A DNA stretch of 44,883 nucleotides from JAAYEA01 sp012689325 (GTDB taxonomy: Bacteria > Chloroflexota > Anaerolineae > JAAYEA01), in assembly GCA_036841525.1 (NCBI GenBank), contig DAITVZ010000039.1, forward strand, positions 1 through 44,883, given 5' to 3'. The position numbers and the translations under genes are program-made. Under the pieces are notes generated by a model. The model searched no databases and was not told the DNA's origin. It saw only the letters and a list, made by a program, of their open reading frames with translations. Below are positions 7,852-16,323 of the stretch, in pieces. Within the stretch, counting starts at the first letter, position 1; each line of letters starts with the position of its first letter.

Positions 7852-9192
7852 ATGTCTGCGCACGAGACCTTTCACTATCGCACCCTGGAGGCGCTCCGCG
7901 AGAGGATCGCCGAGCTGGGGCTCGACCTGCCGCTGGATGACGACGTCGCCAACCTCGCCGAGCCGGTGCGGATCGGCGACCTGGTCGCCCCCAACCGGCT
8001 CATCGTCCACCCCATGGAGGGGTGCGACGGCACCGCCCAGGGCCAGCCGGACACGCTGACCATCCGCCGCTACGAGCGCTTTGCCGCCGGCGGCGCCGGG
8101 CTCCTCTGGTTCGAGGCCACCGCCGTGGTCCCCGAGGCTCGCGCCAACCCCCGGCAGATCCTCCTCGTCCGCGAGAACGTGGACGCCTTCCGCGCCCTCC
8201 GCGAGCGCGCGCTGGCCGTCGCCCGCGAATCCAACGGCCCCGGCTTTCGGCCCGTCACGGTGATCCAGCTCACCCACTCGGGCCGCTACTCCCGCCCCGT
8301 GGACAAGCCCGCGCCGATCATCGCCCACCACGATGGGCTGCTGGATCAGGCGGTGGGCGTCCCGCCGGACCAGCCGCTCATCACCGACGACGAGCTGGAC
8401 CGGCTGCAGGATGCTTATGTCAACGCCGCGCGACTGGCCCAGCAGGCCGGTTTCGACGCGGTGGACCTCAAGCATTGCCACCGCTACCTCCCCTCCGAGC
8501 TGCTGGCGGCGCACACCCGCCCCGGCCGCTACGGCGGCTCCTTCGAGAACCGCACCCGCTTCATGCTCGCCATCGTGGACCGCGTGCAGGCCGAGGTGCC
8601 GGGGATCATGGTCACCACCCGGCTCAACGTCTATGACGGCCACCCCTACCCCTGGAGCTGGGGCGTGGACCAGGCCGACCCCAAGGCGCCGGACATGAGC
8701 GAGCCGCTGCGGCTGATCCAGCTCTTGCGCCAGCGCGGCCTCAAGATGCTCAACGTCACCGTGGGCAACCCCTATTACACGCCGCACATCAACCGGCCCT
8801 TCGATGTCCCCTCGGTGGGCGTCAAGATCCCGGACGAGCACCCGCTCTATGGCGTGGCGCGCATCATCGACCTGGCCCGGCAGGCGCAGCAAGCGGCCCC
8901 CGAGATGGTCATCATCGGCTCGGGGTATAGCTATCTGCGGCAATACCTGGGCCACGCCGCCGCCGCGGCGATCCGGCGCGGCTGGGCGACCATGGTGGGG
9001 CTGGGGCGCGGCGCCTTTGCCTACCCCGATTTCGCCCGCGACCTGGTCCGCGGCGGCCAGCTCGACCCCAAAAAGGTCTGCGTCTCGTGCAGCCGCTGCT
9101 CCCAGATCATGCGCGACCACGGGCGCTCCGGCTGCGTCATCCGCGACCGCGAGATTTACGGCCCGATCTATGACGAGGGCCGCGCCCACTAG
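7852..9192 (+). CDS. NADH:flavin oxidoreductase / Old Yellow Enzyme family with Fe-S motif
   Basis: 446-residue FMN-dependent TIM-barrel ene-reductase-type protein. The start at 7852 follows CGGAGGAAGC. Family motifs are in order: APNRLIVHPMEG near residue 45 (FMN-binding strand 1), QLTHSGRYSRP near 140, a CHRYLPSELL segment near 206 corresponding to the active-site HxxH/N region, and RYGGSFENRTRF near 224. The C-terminus has CVSCSRCS followed eleven residues later by Cys: spacing C-x2-C-x2-C-x11-C, close to the 4Fe-4S site of the 2,4-dienoyl-CoA reductase subgroup. The second FAD/NAD domain of that subgroup is absent, so this is a barrel-only version. The physiological substrate is unknown. 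Confidence 0.9.
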   Translation: MSAHETFHYRTLEALRERIAELGLDLPLDDDVANLAEPVRIGDLVAPNRLIVHPMEGCDGTAQGQPDTLTIRRYERFAAGGAGLLWFEATAVVPEARANPRQILLVRENVDAFRALRERALAVARESNGPGFRPVTVIQLTHSGRYSRPVDKPAPIIAHHDGLLDQAVGVPPDQPLITDDELDRLQDAYVNAARLAQQAGFDAVDLKHCHRYLPSELLAAHTRPGRYGGSFENRTRFMLAIVDRVQAEVPGIMVTTRLNVYDGHPYPWSWGVDQADPKAPDMSEPLRLIQLLRQRGLKMLNVTVGNPYYTPHINRPFDVPSVGVKIPDEHPLYGVARIIDLARQAQQAAPEMVIIGSGYSYLRQYLGHAAAAAIRRGWATMVGLGRGAFAYPDFARDLVRGGQLDPKKVCVSCSRCSQIMRDHGRSGCVIRDREIYGPIYDEGRAH

Positions 9193-9195
9193 CCC

Positions 9196-9483
9196 GTAGC
9201 ACAAGCCTCCGGCTTGTGGCCGCAGCAGAGGCTCGCCAGCCCGTGGCACCAGCCTCCGNNNNNNNNNNNNNNNNNNNNNNNNNNNNNNNNNNNNNNNNNN
9301 NNNNNNNNNNNNNNNNNNNNNNNNNNNNNNNNNNNNNNNNNNNNNNNNNNNNNNNNNNAGCCTCCGGCTTGTGGCCGCAGCAGAGGCTCGCCAGCCCGTG
9401 GCACCAGCCTCCGGCTTGTGGCCGCAGCACAGGCTCGCAAGCGGCGCCCGAAGCCGGGCGCTCCAGCTTGCGCCACAGGGGCG
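9196..9483. repeat. 47-bp tandem repeats with GTAG-headed hairpin, interrupted by gap
   Basis: A GTAG (9196-9199) directly abuts a hairpin with arms CACAAGCC and GGCTTGTG and loop TCC. From 9204 a 47-bp unit repeats (9204-9250, 9251-9258 then gap, 9359-9405, start of another at 9406). Each unit contains the AAGCC-TCC-GGCTT hairpin. The 9259-9358 N-run almost certainly marks collapsed or unresolved copies. No gene is seen in 9193-9538. Confidence 0.85.
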
Positions 9484-9491
9484 CCGTACCC

Positions 9492-9522
9492 TGATCCGTG
9501 TGATCCGTCGAATCCGTGTACC
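9492..9522 (+). repeat. ATCCGTG-family repeats upstream of MFS gene
   Basis: Three spaced ATCCGTG/ATCCGTC words followed by GTACCATCTC, matching the arrangement at 7178-7216 upstream of the ICMT-like gene. Confidence 0.7.
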
Positions 9523-9538
9523 ATCTCCGAGGAGGACC

Positions 9539-10717
9539 ATGTCGAAAGAGACCGGGCGGGTGTGGACCAAAAACCTGATCACGCTGGCCGCAGCGTCGTT
9601 CTTTGTGCAACTGGGCATGGGGTTCCAGAACGGCGTCGCCACCAACTTTTACGTCCAGGAGCTGAAACTCGGCGGCGACCTGATCCTCTGGCTGGCGGGC
9701 ATCCGCGAGATTCCGGGGCTCCTCCTGATGTTCCTCGCCGCGCTGCTGTCGCGGCTGCCCCTGGCCCGGCGCGGCGTGGTCTCGGTCCTGCTCATGGCGC
9801 TGGGCTATGGGCTCTGGGCGCTGGTCCACTCTTACACGGCCCTGATCGCCTGCGCGCTGATCGCCTCCGTCGGCTTTCACCTCTGGACGCCGCTGATCGC
9901 CTCCATCGGCATGGGGCTGGTGGACAAGGCTCGCTGCGGCGCGGTGCTGGGGCGGCTGAATTCCATCGGCGCGCTGGCCGCCCTCGGCGGGATGCTCCTC
10001 ATCAGCCAGACGGTGGACAAGCTGGGGCTGCGCGTCTTTTTCATCCTCTCCGGGATCGCCCTGGTCGTCGCCGCCGCGCTCCTGTGGCTGCTGCCCACCA
10101 AGCTCAACCACGATGGGCCGCAGAAAAAGCTCGTCTTTCGCCCGCGGTACTGGCTCTATTACACGCTGACCTTTTTCGAGGGGTCGCGGACGCAGGTCTT
10201 TTTCGCCTTTGCCTCGTGGGTGCTGGTCGAGTTCTATGGCATGGACGCCAGCAAGCTGCCGCTGCTCTTGGTGGCCAGCGGGCTGGTGAACTGGATCGGC
10301 GCGCCGGTCATGGGGGCGTGGATCGACCGGCTGGGGGAGCGCCGCATCCTGCTGGGGAGCTATCTCGGGCTGGCGCTGGCCTTTGTGGGCTATGCCACGC
10401 TGCACAACGTCTGGCTGCTCTGCGGGCTCTATGTGATCATCAACTATTTGGTGATCTCGCGGGAGGCGCTGAACACCTACATCAACCGCATCGCCCTGCC
10501 CGGCGAGCTGGTCCCCACCCTCTCGGCGGGGGTCAGCGTCAACCACATCACCTCGGTGACCATGTCCTTCCTGGCGGGGACGCTGCTGCGCGTGGTGGGG
10601 TACGAGACGCTCTCCTGGGGCGTGGCCGTGATGATCCTGCTCTCCTGCCCCTTCGCCTGGCTGGTCAACCCCAAGCACATCCCCTTCGTCAAGGCCGAGG
10701 AGGCCGTCACGGGGTAG
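9539..10717 (+). CDS. MFS transporter
   Basis: 392-residue multi-helix carrier of the major facilitator superfamily, start at 9539 after GAGGAGGACC. About 12 hydrophobic helices are visible, with a cytoplasmic-type loop LNHDGPQKKLVFRPRYW near residue 190 dividing the two halves. The motif DRLGERRILLGSY near residue 260 resembles the conserved MFS loop between helices 8 and 9 (DxxGRR type). It follows the Old Yellow Enzyme gene by 346 bp of repeats, so it is probably a separate transcription unit. Its end overlaps the convergent receiver gene by 11 bp. The substrate cannot be inferred. Confidence 0.88.
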   Translation: MSKETGRVWTKNLITLAAASFFVQLGMGFQNGVATNFYVQELKLGGDLILWLAGIREIPGLLLMFLAALLSRLPLARRGVVSVLLMALGYGLWALVHSYTALIACALIASVGFHLWTPLIASIGMGLVDKARCGAVLGRLNSIGALAALGGMLLISQTVDKLGLRVFFILSGIALVVAAALLWLLPTKLNHDGPQKKLVFRPRYWLYYTLTFFEGSRTQVFFAFASWVLVEFYGMDASKLPLLLVASGLVNWIGAPVMGAWIDRLGERRILLGSYLGLALAFVGYATLHNVWLLCGLYVIINYLVISREALNTYINRIALPGELVPTLSAGVSVNHITSVTMSFLAGTLLRVVGYETLSWGVAVMILLSCPFAWLVNPKHIPFVKAEEAVTG

Positions 10718-11090
10718 AGACGCCCGGCTTGCCGCCATACCGCGCCGCAAAGGCCAGCACCTGGTCCCGTGAGTAGGGCTTGGTCATATAGTCCGTCGCG
10801 CCGGCGGCCAGCGCGGCGTCGCGGTCGGCCTCTTGCGCCCGCGCCGAGATCACCACCACCGGCAGCTCGGCCAGCGCCGGGTCGCGGCGAATCCGGCGCA
10901 ACACCTGCAAGCCGTCCACGTCGGGCATCATGATATCCAGAAACACCAGCGCGGGGCGCTGCTCCCGGATGCGCTCCAACGCCGCGTCGCCGGATAGCGC
11001 CGCTTGCGTCGCATACCCCACGCTCCGGAGCGTGTACTCCAACAGCCGCACCATCACCGCCGAGTCGTCCACGATCAAGATCGGCAACAA
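10707..11090 (-). CDS. Stand-alone response regulator (CheY-like receiver)
   Basis: 127-residue single-domain receiver that would accept phosphate from a sensor kinase. Conserved residues are all present: acidic pair D8/D9, phosphoacceptor D52 in FLDIMMPDVDG, S82 and K104 in TKPYS. There is no output domain, so it probably acts through protein contacts or as a phosphorelay intermediate. The start is TTG at 11088-11090, with GAGGG upstream; the kinase gene stops five bases before it, so the two form a tight operon and are likely cognate. The 3' end overlaps the convergent MFS gene by 11 bp. Confidence 0.9.
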   Translation of the reverse strand: MLPILIVDDSAVMVRLLEYTLRSVGYATQAALSGDAALERIREQRPALVFLDIMMPDVDGLQVLRRIRRDPALAELPVVVISARAQEADRDAALAAGATDYMTKPYSRDQVLAFAARYGGKPGVSTP

Positions 11091-11094
11091 ACCC

Positions 11095-13587
11095 TCACTC
11101 CTCTGTCCCCTGCTCGAAACCAGCGGCCCGCCCGTTCACCGGCAGGCTGAACCAGACCCGCGTCCCCTGACCTTCCTGGCTCTCCAGCCCGATCTCCCCG
11201 CCGTGGGATTCGACGATGTTCTTGGCGATATATAACCCCAATCCGGTGCCGCCGATGGCCCGCCGGATGCTCTCGGCGCTGCGGTAGAACCGCCCAAAGA
11301 CCCGCTCCATGTCCTGCGCGGGGATGCCGATGCCCGTGTCCGTCACGGCGAAGCGGAGCTTCCCGCCCTCCTCGGCGACGGCGACGGTCACCTCGCCGCC
11401 CTCGGGGGTGAACTTGATGGCGTTGGAGAGGAGGTTGGTCAGCACCTGCTCCAGCCGGTGCGGGTCCACCAGGATCAGCGGGAGCCGCGCGGGCATCTCT
11501 AGCCGCACCCGCAGCGCCTTGGCCTCGGCCAGCGGCTGCAGGCTCCCCTGCACGCGCCGGACCAGGTCCGCGGGGTCCAGCGGCTCCGGGTTCAGCAGGA
11601 ACCGCCCCGATTCCAGGCGCGACACGTCCAGCAGGTCGTTGACCAGCGCCAGCAGTTGCTCGGCGCTGCGGTAGACGATCCCCACGAACTCGGACTGCAC
11701 GTCGGTGAGCGGCCCGGGCTCCAGCGAGATCAGCAGCTCGGCAAAGCCGATGATGGAGGCCAGCGGCGTGCGCAGCTCGTGCGACACGGTCGAGATGAAC
11801 TCGGACTTGAGCCGGTCCAGCTCTTTCAGCCGCGTGATGTCGTGGACGACCAGCACCCACCATTGCAGGACGCCGGCCTCGTCGCGGACCGGCGAGAGGC
11901 TGACGCTCAGATCGGTGAGGCGGGCGCCGTTGATCTGCACCTCGCCGGCCAGGATGCCATCGCTCCGCTCGCCGCGGCGGTTCAGCAGCTCGCGCAGCGG
12001 CGCGGGCGGGTATTGCGCCGCCAGCGGGTCGACCGGCGCCGCGTCCAGGTCCCAGGCCAAGAGGCTCCGCGCCTGCGGGTTGGCAAAGAGGACGCGGTCC
12101 TCGCTATCGATGATGATGAGCCCCTCGCCCATGTTCAGCGCGGCCAGCTCGAATTTCCGCTTTTCCTCTTCCATCCGCCGGTAGAGCCGCGCGTTCTGCA
12201 GCACGCTGGCGATCTGGTTGCCCATGGTCTGCGCCAGGCCGAGCTCCTCCGCCGTAAAGTCCCGCTCCTGGCCCAGCGCGCAAAGCAGGATCGCCCCCAG
12301 CATCTCGCCCTGGGCCACCAGCGGCACCGCCAGCAAGGAGGCCACCTTGCGCCAGCCCAGCGCCGCGCGCGTCTCGCGCAGCATGATGGCCGTGCGCGCG
12401 TCGCGGATCGCCAGCGGGCGGCGGTTGGCGGCCATCCACCCCAATAGCCCGTTTCCCGCCACGGGAAAGCGCGCGCCCGGCGCAAGCCAGGGGGCCTCGT
12501 CCCCCTCGCTCGCCGCCAGCCGGGCCCACCCGCCCTCCACGATCACCAGTTGCGCCCGATCCACCTCGAACACCCGCAGGCACGCCTGCACGGCCATCTC
12601 GAGCGCCACCGCCTCGTCCAGGGTGGACGAGATCGCGGCGCTGGTCTGGTAAAGGAGCGAGAGGTCGCGAAGGCGCCGCTGGGTGGACTCGGCCAGCCGC
12701 ATGTTGCGGACCGCCGCCGCCGCCTGGGAGCTGATGGCGAGCGCGCGCTCCACCTGCGCGGGGGTGAAATCCCGTTCCCGGCGGTCGTCGCCGATCAGCG
12801 CGACGCCGATGGCCCGGCCCTGCGCCAGCAGCGGGAGCGCCAGCAGCGACCGGGCAGTGCAAGCGGCGGCCACGGCGGGATCGAGCAGGGTGCTCGTCCG
12901 CACGTTGCGGATGCTCACCGGCTCCTGGCTCCCCGCCACCATCCGGCCCAGCGAGAGGTCGCCGGAGACGCTGAGCTCGGCCACGGCGTCGCCATGGCTT
13001 GCCGCGGGGGCCAGCCGCTCCCCCGCCGGGTCCCAGAGCGCGATGGAGCAGCTCGTCGCCTCGGCGGCCTCGGCCAGGTACCGCGCCGTCCCGGCCAGCA
13101 GCTCATCCAACCCCGCCGCCGCCGCGACCGACTCCCGGGCCCGGTTGAGCAGCTCCAGCTCGCCGACCCGCGCGCCCACGGCGCCGCGCATGGTCTCCAT
13201 GGCGGCGGCCAGCTCGCCGATCTCGGCGGCCAGCGCCGCGGGCTCCGCGGGCGCGGGGGGCGCCGCCAGGTCGCCGGCGCCGATCCGCTCCACCTGGTCC
13301 CGCAGCGTCGAAAGCTGGGCCGCCATCCGGCGCGCCAGCCGGTAGGACACCCACGTGGCCAGCACGGCGACCGCCGCGGCCAGCCGCCAGACCAGTTGCG
13401 CTCGCCCTTCGCCCGCCAATACCAGCGCGGCCCAGCCGAACGCGGCCAACGGCAACAAGGCCGCCGCCAGGGTGTGCAGCCAAATCCACCGGCCCAGCCG
13501 CAGGCGCGGCAAACCAGGCCCCGGCGCCTCCGCCGTCCGCGGCCCGCCCCCCTCCTGGAAACGGCCGTCCGGCCCTAAAAGACCCAC
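11095..13587 (-). CDS. Membrane sensor histidine kinase (HAMP-GAF-GAF-PAS-HisKA-HATPase)
   Basis: About 830 residues. I place the start at GTG 13585-13587 (VGLLGPDGRF), after AGAGGTAG; the open frame extends to 14001 but crosses hairpin repeats. Order: two hydrophobic segments near 45-95, a HAMP-like stretch ending ERIGAGDLAAPP, GAF domain 1 about 155-300, GAF domain 2 about 320-470, PAS about 480-585, then HisKA with H603 in VSHELRTPL. The ATPase domain has NLLSNAIKF, DTGIGI, RFYR and GGTGLGLYIAK motifs. It should sense a signal through the GAF/PAS domains and phosphorylate the receiver encoded next to it. No extracellular sensor domain of size is visible between the membrane segments. Confidence 0.9.
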   Translation of the reverse strand: MGLLGPDGRFQEGGGPRTAEAPGPGLPRLRLGRWIWLHTLAAALLPLAAFGWAALVLAGEGRAQLVWRLAAAVAVLATWVSYRLARRMAAQLSTLRDQVERIGAGDLAAPPAPAEPAALAAEIGELAAAMETMRGAVGARVGELELLNRARESVAAAAGLDELLAGTARYLAEAAEATSCSIALWDPAGERLAPAASHGDAVAELSVSGDLSLGRMVAGSQEPVSIRNVRTSTLLDPAVAAACTARSLLALPLLAQGRAIGVALIGDDRRERDFTPAQVERALAISSQAAAAVRNMRLAESTQRRLRDLSLLYQTSAAISSTLDEAVALEMAVQACLRVFEVDRAQLVIVEGGWARLAASEGDEAPWLAPGARFPVAGNGLLGWMAANRRPLAIRDARTAIMLRETRAALGWRKVASLLAVPLVAQGEMLGAILLCALGQERDFTAEELGLAQTMGNQIASVLQNARLYRRMEEEKRKFELAALNMGEGLIIIDSEDRVLFANPQARSLLAWDLDAAPVDPLAAQYPPAPLRELLNRRGERSDGILAGEVQINGARLTDLSVSLSPVRDEAGVLQWWVLVVHDITRLKELDRLKSEFISTVSHELRTPLASIIGFAELLISLEPGPLTDVQSEFVGIVYRSAEQLLALVNDLLDVSRLESGRFLLNPEPLDPADLVRRVQGSLQPLAEAKALRVRLEMPARLPLILVDPHRLEQVLTNLLSNAIKFTPEGGEVTVAVAEEGGKLRFAVTDTGIGIPAQDMERVFGRFYRSAESIRRAIGGTGLGLYIAKNIVESHGGEIGLESQEGQGTRVWFSLPVNGRAAGFEQGTEE

Positions 13588-13631
13588 GACGCTACCTCTT
13601 CTACGGCGCGCCCAGCGCGCGGATTCTCCGG

Positions 13632-13915
13632 CGAATGCCCGTCCCGGCGAATGGAATTCGCCGGCTGAATATGGCAAATCCCCTCGGGGATTTGCCAAGG
13701 TCAGCCAGGGACCTCGGCATTCCATGCCGCGACCTTCGGTCCCTGGCGCCGGCTTGTCCCGGCGAATGGAATTCGCCGGCTCAGCGCCATGGAATGGCGT
13801 TCCGGCAAATCCCCTCGGGGATTTGCCAAGGTCAGCCAGGGACCTTCGGTCCCTGGCGACTTTGGTCCCTGGCGACTGCGGTCCCTGGCGACTGCGATCG
13901 CTGGCTCTCCCTGGC
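13632..13915. repeat. Palindrome mosaic (hairpin words) upstream of kinase
   Basis: The 329-bp stretch 13588-13916 has no gene. It holds duplicated perfect hairpins: CCGGCGAAT/ATTCGCCGG with loop GGA (13644-13664 and 13759-13779); GGCAAATCCCC/GGGGATTTGCC with 2-nt loop (13673-13696 and 13804-13827); CCAGGGACC/GGTCCCTGG with loop TTC (13836-13856); CGCCAT/ATGGCG with loop GGA (13785-13799). A short GGTCCCTGGCGACT unit is then tandemly repeated to about 13915. It is a composite direct duplication of about 120-160 bp. Confidence 0.85.
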
Positions 13916-13916
13916 G

Positions 13917-15005
13917 CTACCCCAGGACCTGCTCGACCTTGGCCTCGACCTTGGCGGCCTCGGCGGCGCTCAGCACGCCCAGCTCCATGTCGCAGCGCCA
14001 TTCGCCCTGCGGCGCGATCACCTTGAGGTTGCCCTTGGCCTTTTCCACGCTATACCCCTCGGGCTCCGCCGTGCCGGGCAGCACCAGCCCCATGGCGTCC
14101 TGGTCGGGCGTGCGCGAGATCCAGCGCACCGCGCGGTCCAGTTGCGCCGGGCGATGCCGCACATAGTCGGCGCCGCCGTCGGGGTGGACCTGCAAGGTGT
14201 GCGCCCAGCCGTCGGCGTCCGCCAGGTAATCCAGCGCAAAGACCACCTCGGGGTCGAAGAGCAGCGCGGGATCGACGAGGTTGTGCTTTTCCGGATGCCG
14301 CCCGAATTCCTCCAGCAGCTCCTTATACCCGGGCAGCGGCTTGACGTGGGAGGGGATGCTCTTGCGCACCCGGGCGTGCTCGGGGGTGCACGGCGCGCTA
14401 TAGACCAGCCGCGCGTGGTCCACCGGGCGATAGTTGATGTGCGCCAGGTACATCAGCTCCATGGGCGTGCGCTTGAGGTTGGCGACGACCAGCGAGACCT
14501 CGAACAGCGCCGACCCGGCGTAGAGCTTGACCAGCGGCCGCGCCGCGTAATGGTGGCTAAAGGCCACCGTGTGGGTGTACTCGCCGCCCAGGGCGAGATA
14601 GGCGCCCTTGCGATCCTCCCCCGCCAGCAGGTAGGCCCGCTGATAGGGGGCGTTGGGCAGCTCGCCGTGCAGCGGGTGGGTGTCCGTCCCCGTGGGGACG
14701 CCCATGGCCGTGGCGCCGCAATGGAGCAAAAAGCCGCCATAGGTATCCAGATAGCTGCGGGTCGGGTTGGGCTGGGTGAACATGGACTTCATGGTCAGCT
14801 CGCGCCCGGCGAAGTGGGCTGACCAGATCTGCTGGCCCTGGTAGGGGAGCAGCACCAGCTCGCCGACGGCGTTTTTCAGCCGCAGCCCGGCCACGCCGCT
14901 ATCGAAGGCAAAGGCCGAGGCGGATAGCTCGCCCCGCTCGACGAGCGTCTTTTCCCGCTCGGTGAAGAACGCCGGCGAGAGATGCACCTTCATGGCTTCC
15001 GACAC
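13917..15005 (-). CDS. DUF4432 family protein (aldose-1-epimerase-like fold)
   Basis: 362 residues, resembling the DUF4432 group of the galactose-mutarotase-like superfamily, thought to act on sugars or sugar derivatives in the cytoplasm. I choose GTG 15003-15005 (VSEAMKVHLSP) because AGGAGGGAGA sits just upstream; an internal ATG four codons later is also possible. Visible features: LVLLPYQGQQIWSAHFAGREL near residue 55, typical of a beta-sandwich that coordinates the sugar; GGFLLHCGATAMGVP near 100; THPLHGELPNAPY near 118, containing a conserved His; and YLAHINYRPVDHARLVY near 190. The CHAT/HDAC operon lies upstream, separated by tandem BIME-like repeats, so co-transcription is uncertain. 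Confidence 0.75.
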   Translation of the reverse strand: MSEAMKVHLSPAFFTEREKTLVERGELSASAFAFDSGVAGLRLKNAVGELVLLPYQGQQIWSAHFAGRELTMKSMFTQPNPTRSYLDTYGGFLLHCGATAMGVPTGTDTHPLHGELPNAPYQRAYLLAGEDRKGAYLALGGEYTHTVAFSHHYAARPLVKLYAGSALFEVSLVVANLKRTPMELMYLAHINYRPVDHARLVYSAPCTPEHARVRKSIPSHVKPLPGYKELLEEFGRHPEKHNLVDPALLFDPEVVFALDYLADADGWAHTLQVHPDGGADYVRHRPAQLDRAVRWISRTPDQDAMGLVLPGTAEPEGYSVEKAKGNLKVIAPQGEWRCDMELGVLSAAEAAKVEAKVEQVLG

Positions 15006-15086
15006 GATTCTCCCTCCTGTACTGGGCATGTTCTCATGTGATGACGCGATCCGGGCGGATCGGGTTACGGCGTCCCGCCTCCTCAT

Positions 15087-15220
15087 GTAGTGACGACTTT
15101 AGTCGTTCCTCCTGCGGAGAGGACGCGACTGAAGTCGCTACTACCTCCGGACTCCTGTAGTGACGACTTGAGTCGTTCCTTCTGCGGCCAGGACGCGACT
15201 GAAGTCGCTACTACCTCCGG
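15087..15220. repeat. Two tandem 70-bp BIME-like units (inverted pairs of GTAG-headed palindromes)
   Basis: Each unit has GTAG (15087, 15157), then the palindrome ACGACT-TT/TG-AGTCGT, an 11-bp spacer, and an inverted palindrome GCGACT-GA-AGTCGC ending in CTAC (15138-15141, 15208-15211), which is GTAG on the other strand. The units are almost identical. A further GTAGCGACT supplies the TAG stop codon of the HDAC gene at 15226-15228. Confidence 0.85.
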
Positions 15221-15225
15221 AGTCG

Positions 15226-16323
15226 CTACAGCCCCAACAGCGCCTTGAGCTCGGCGACGGCGCTTTGGGCCTGGCGCCGGGCCACGGCCTCGTCCCGCAC
15301 GTCCACCGGCGGCCGCCCGTGGTCGCGCAGCGTCCCCCCGCCCCACCGCGCCGCATACGCCGCGGGGAGCTCGTCGGGGAATTCCGACCCGCCCATCACG
15401 CCAAAGGCCAGCGTCCAGGCGCGCGGGACCACGCCCAGGTGATAGCCGCCGCCGCCCAGCGCCACCCAGCGCGGCGCCAGCCGGGCGATCTCGGCCACCA
15501 CGGCGGCGTACCCCTCCAGGGTCAAGGCCAGGTGCGTCAGGGGGTCCTCGTAATGGGTATCCACCCCCAGTTGGCTCACCACCACGTCCGGCCGGAAGCG
15601 CGCCAGCAGCGGCGGGACCACCTCGCGAAAGGCCCAGAGGTAGACCGCGTCGGTGGTGGAGGGATGGAGCGGCAGGTTGGCCGCATAGCCGCGCCCCGCG
15701 CCGGCGCCGATCTCGTCGGGAAAGCCCGTCCCCGGGAAAAGGTAGCGCCCCGACTCGTGCAGCGAGATGGTCAGCACGCGGTCCGAGTCGTAAAAGGCGT
15801 GCTGCACCCCGTCGCCGTGGTGGGCGTCGATGTCGAGATAGGCCACGCGCAGCCCCTGGCGCAGCAGCCAGTGGATGGTCACGGCGGGGTCGTTGAAAAT
15901 GCAAAAGCCGCGCGGCCGCTCGGGCATGGCGTGGTGCATCCCCCCGGTGAAGGAGAAGGCGACCTCGGCGCGGCCCGAGGCGACCCACTCGGCGGCCACC
16001 AGCCCGGCGCCCGTCTTGGCCGCCTCCGATTCGTACATCCCGGCGACCACGGGGTTATCCCCCGGCCCAAAGCCCCACTTCCACGGGCTCACGGTCCCAT
16101 CGCCGCGGCTCAGCCGGGCCACCGCGTCGATATAATCGGCGGTGTGGAACCAGCCCAGCTCCTCCGGCGTGGCCGGGCGCGGCGGGACGATCTGCGCGCC
16201 GCCGACGCCATAGGCAGCCAGCAGCTCCCAGGTGCGCTGCAGCCGCTCGGGGTTGAGCGGGTGCTGCGGCCCGCGTCCCACCCGCCAGAGCTCCGGCGCG
16301 CCCACCAGCACGGCCCGGGTCAT
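15226..16323 (-). CDS. Histone-deacetylase superfamily (AcuC/acetylpolyamine amidohydrolase-like) protein
   Basis: 365-residue arginase/deacetylase-fold Zn enzyme predicted to remove acyl groups from lysines, polyamines or small amides in the cytoplasm. Visible: GGMHHAMPE near residue 128 (paired catalytic His), DIDAHHGDGVQ near 165 (Zn Asp/His), TISLHESGRYLFPGTG near 185, and QLGVDTHYEDPLTHL near 250, where the third Zn Asp is expected. GGGGYHLGVVPRAW near 295 carries the GGGGY motif with the active-site Tyr. The ATG (16321-16323) overlaps the TGA of the CHAT gene as ATGA, so translation is coupled. This pairing suggests a shared function with the CHAT protein, but the partner or substrate is unknown. 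Confidence 0.9.
   Translation of the reverse strand: MTRAVLVGAPELWRVGRGPQHPLNPERLQRTWELLAAYGVGGAQIVPPRPATPEELGWFHTADYIDAVARLSRGDGTVSPWKWGFGPGDNPVVAGMYESEAAKTGAGLVAAEWVASGRAEVAFSFTGGMHHAMPERPRGFCIFNDPAVTIHWLLRQGLRVAYLDIDAHHGDGVQHAFYDSDRVLTISLHESGRYLFPGTGFPDEIGAGAGRGYAANLPLHPSTTDAVYLWAFREVVPPLLARFRPDVVVSQLGVDTHYEDPLTHLALTLEGYAAVVAEIARLAPRWVALGGGGYHLGVVPRAWTLAFGVMGGSEFPDELPAAYAARWGGGTLRDHGRPPVDVRDEAVARRQAQSAVAELKALLGL

Noticed and set aside
9196..9483. CRISPR-like array
   Set aside because: The 47-bp units abut each other with no unique spacers, and no cas gene is present.
13588..14001. Extended N-terminus of the histidine kinase in an open frame
   Set aside because: The extension crosses palindromic repeats, has an atypical composition, and a ribosome site precedes the GTG at 13587.
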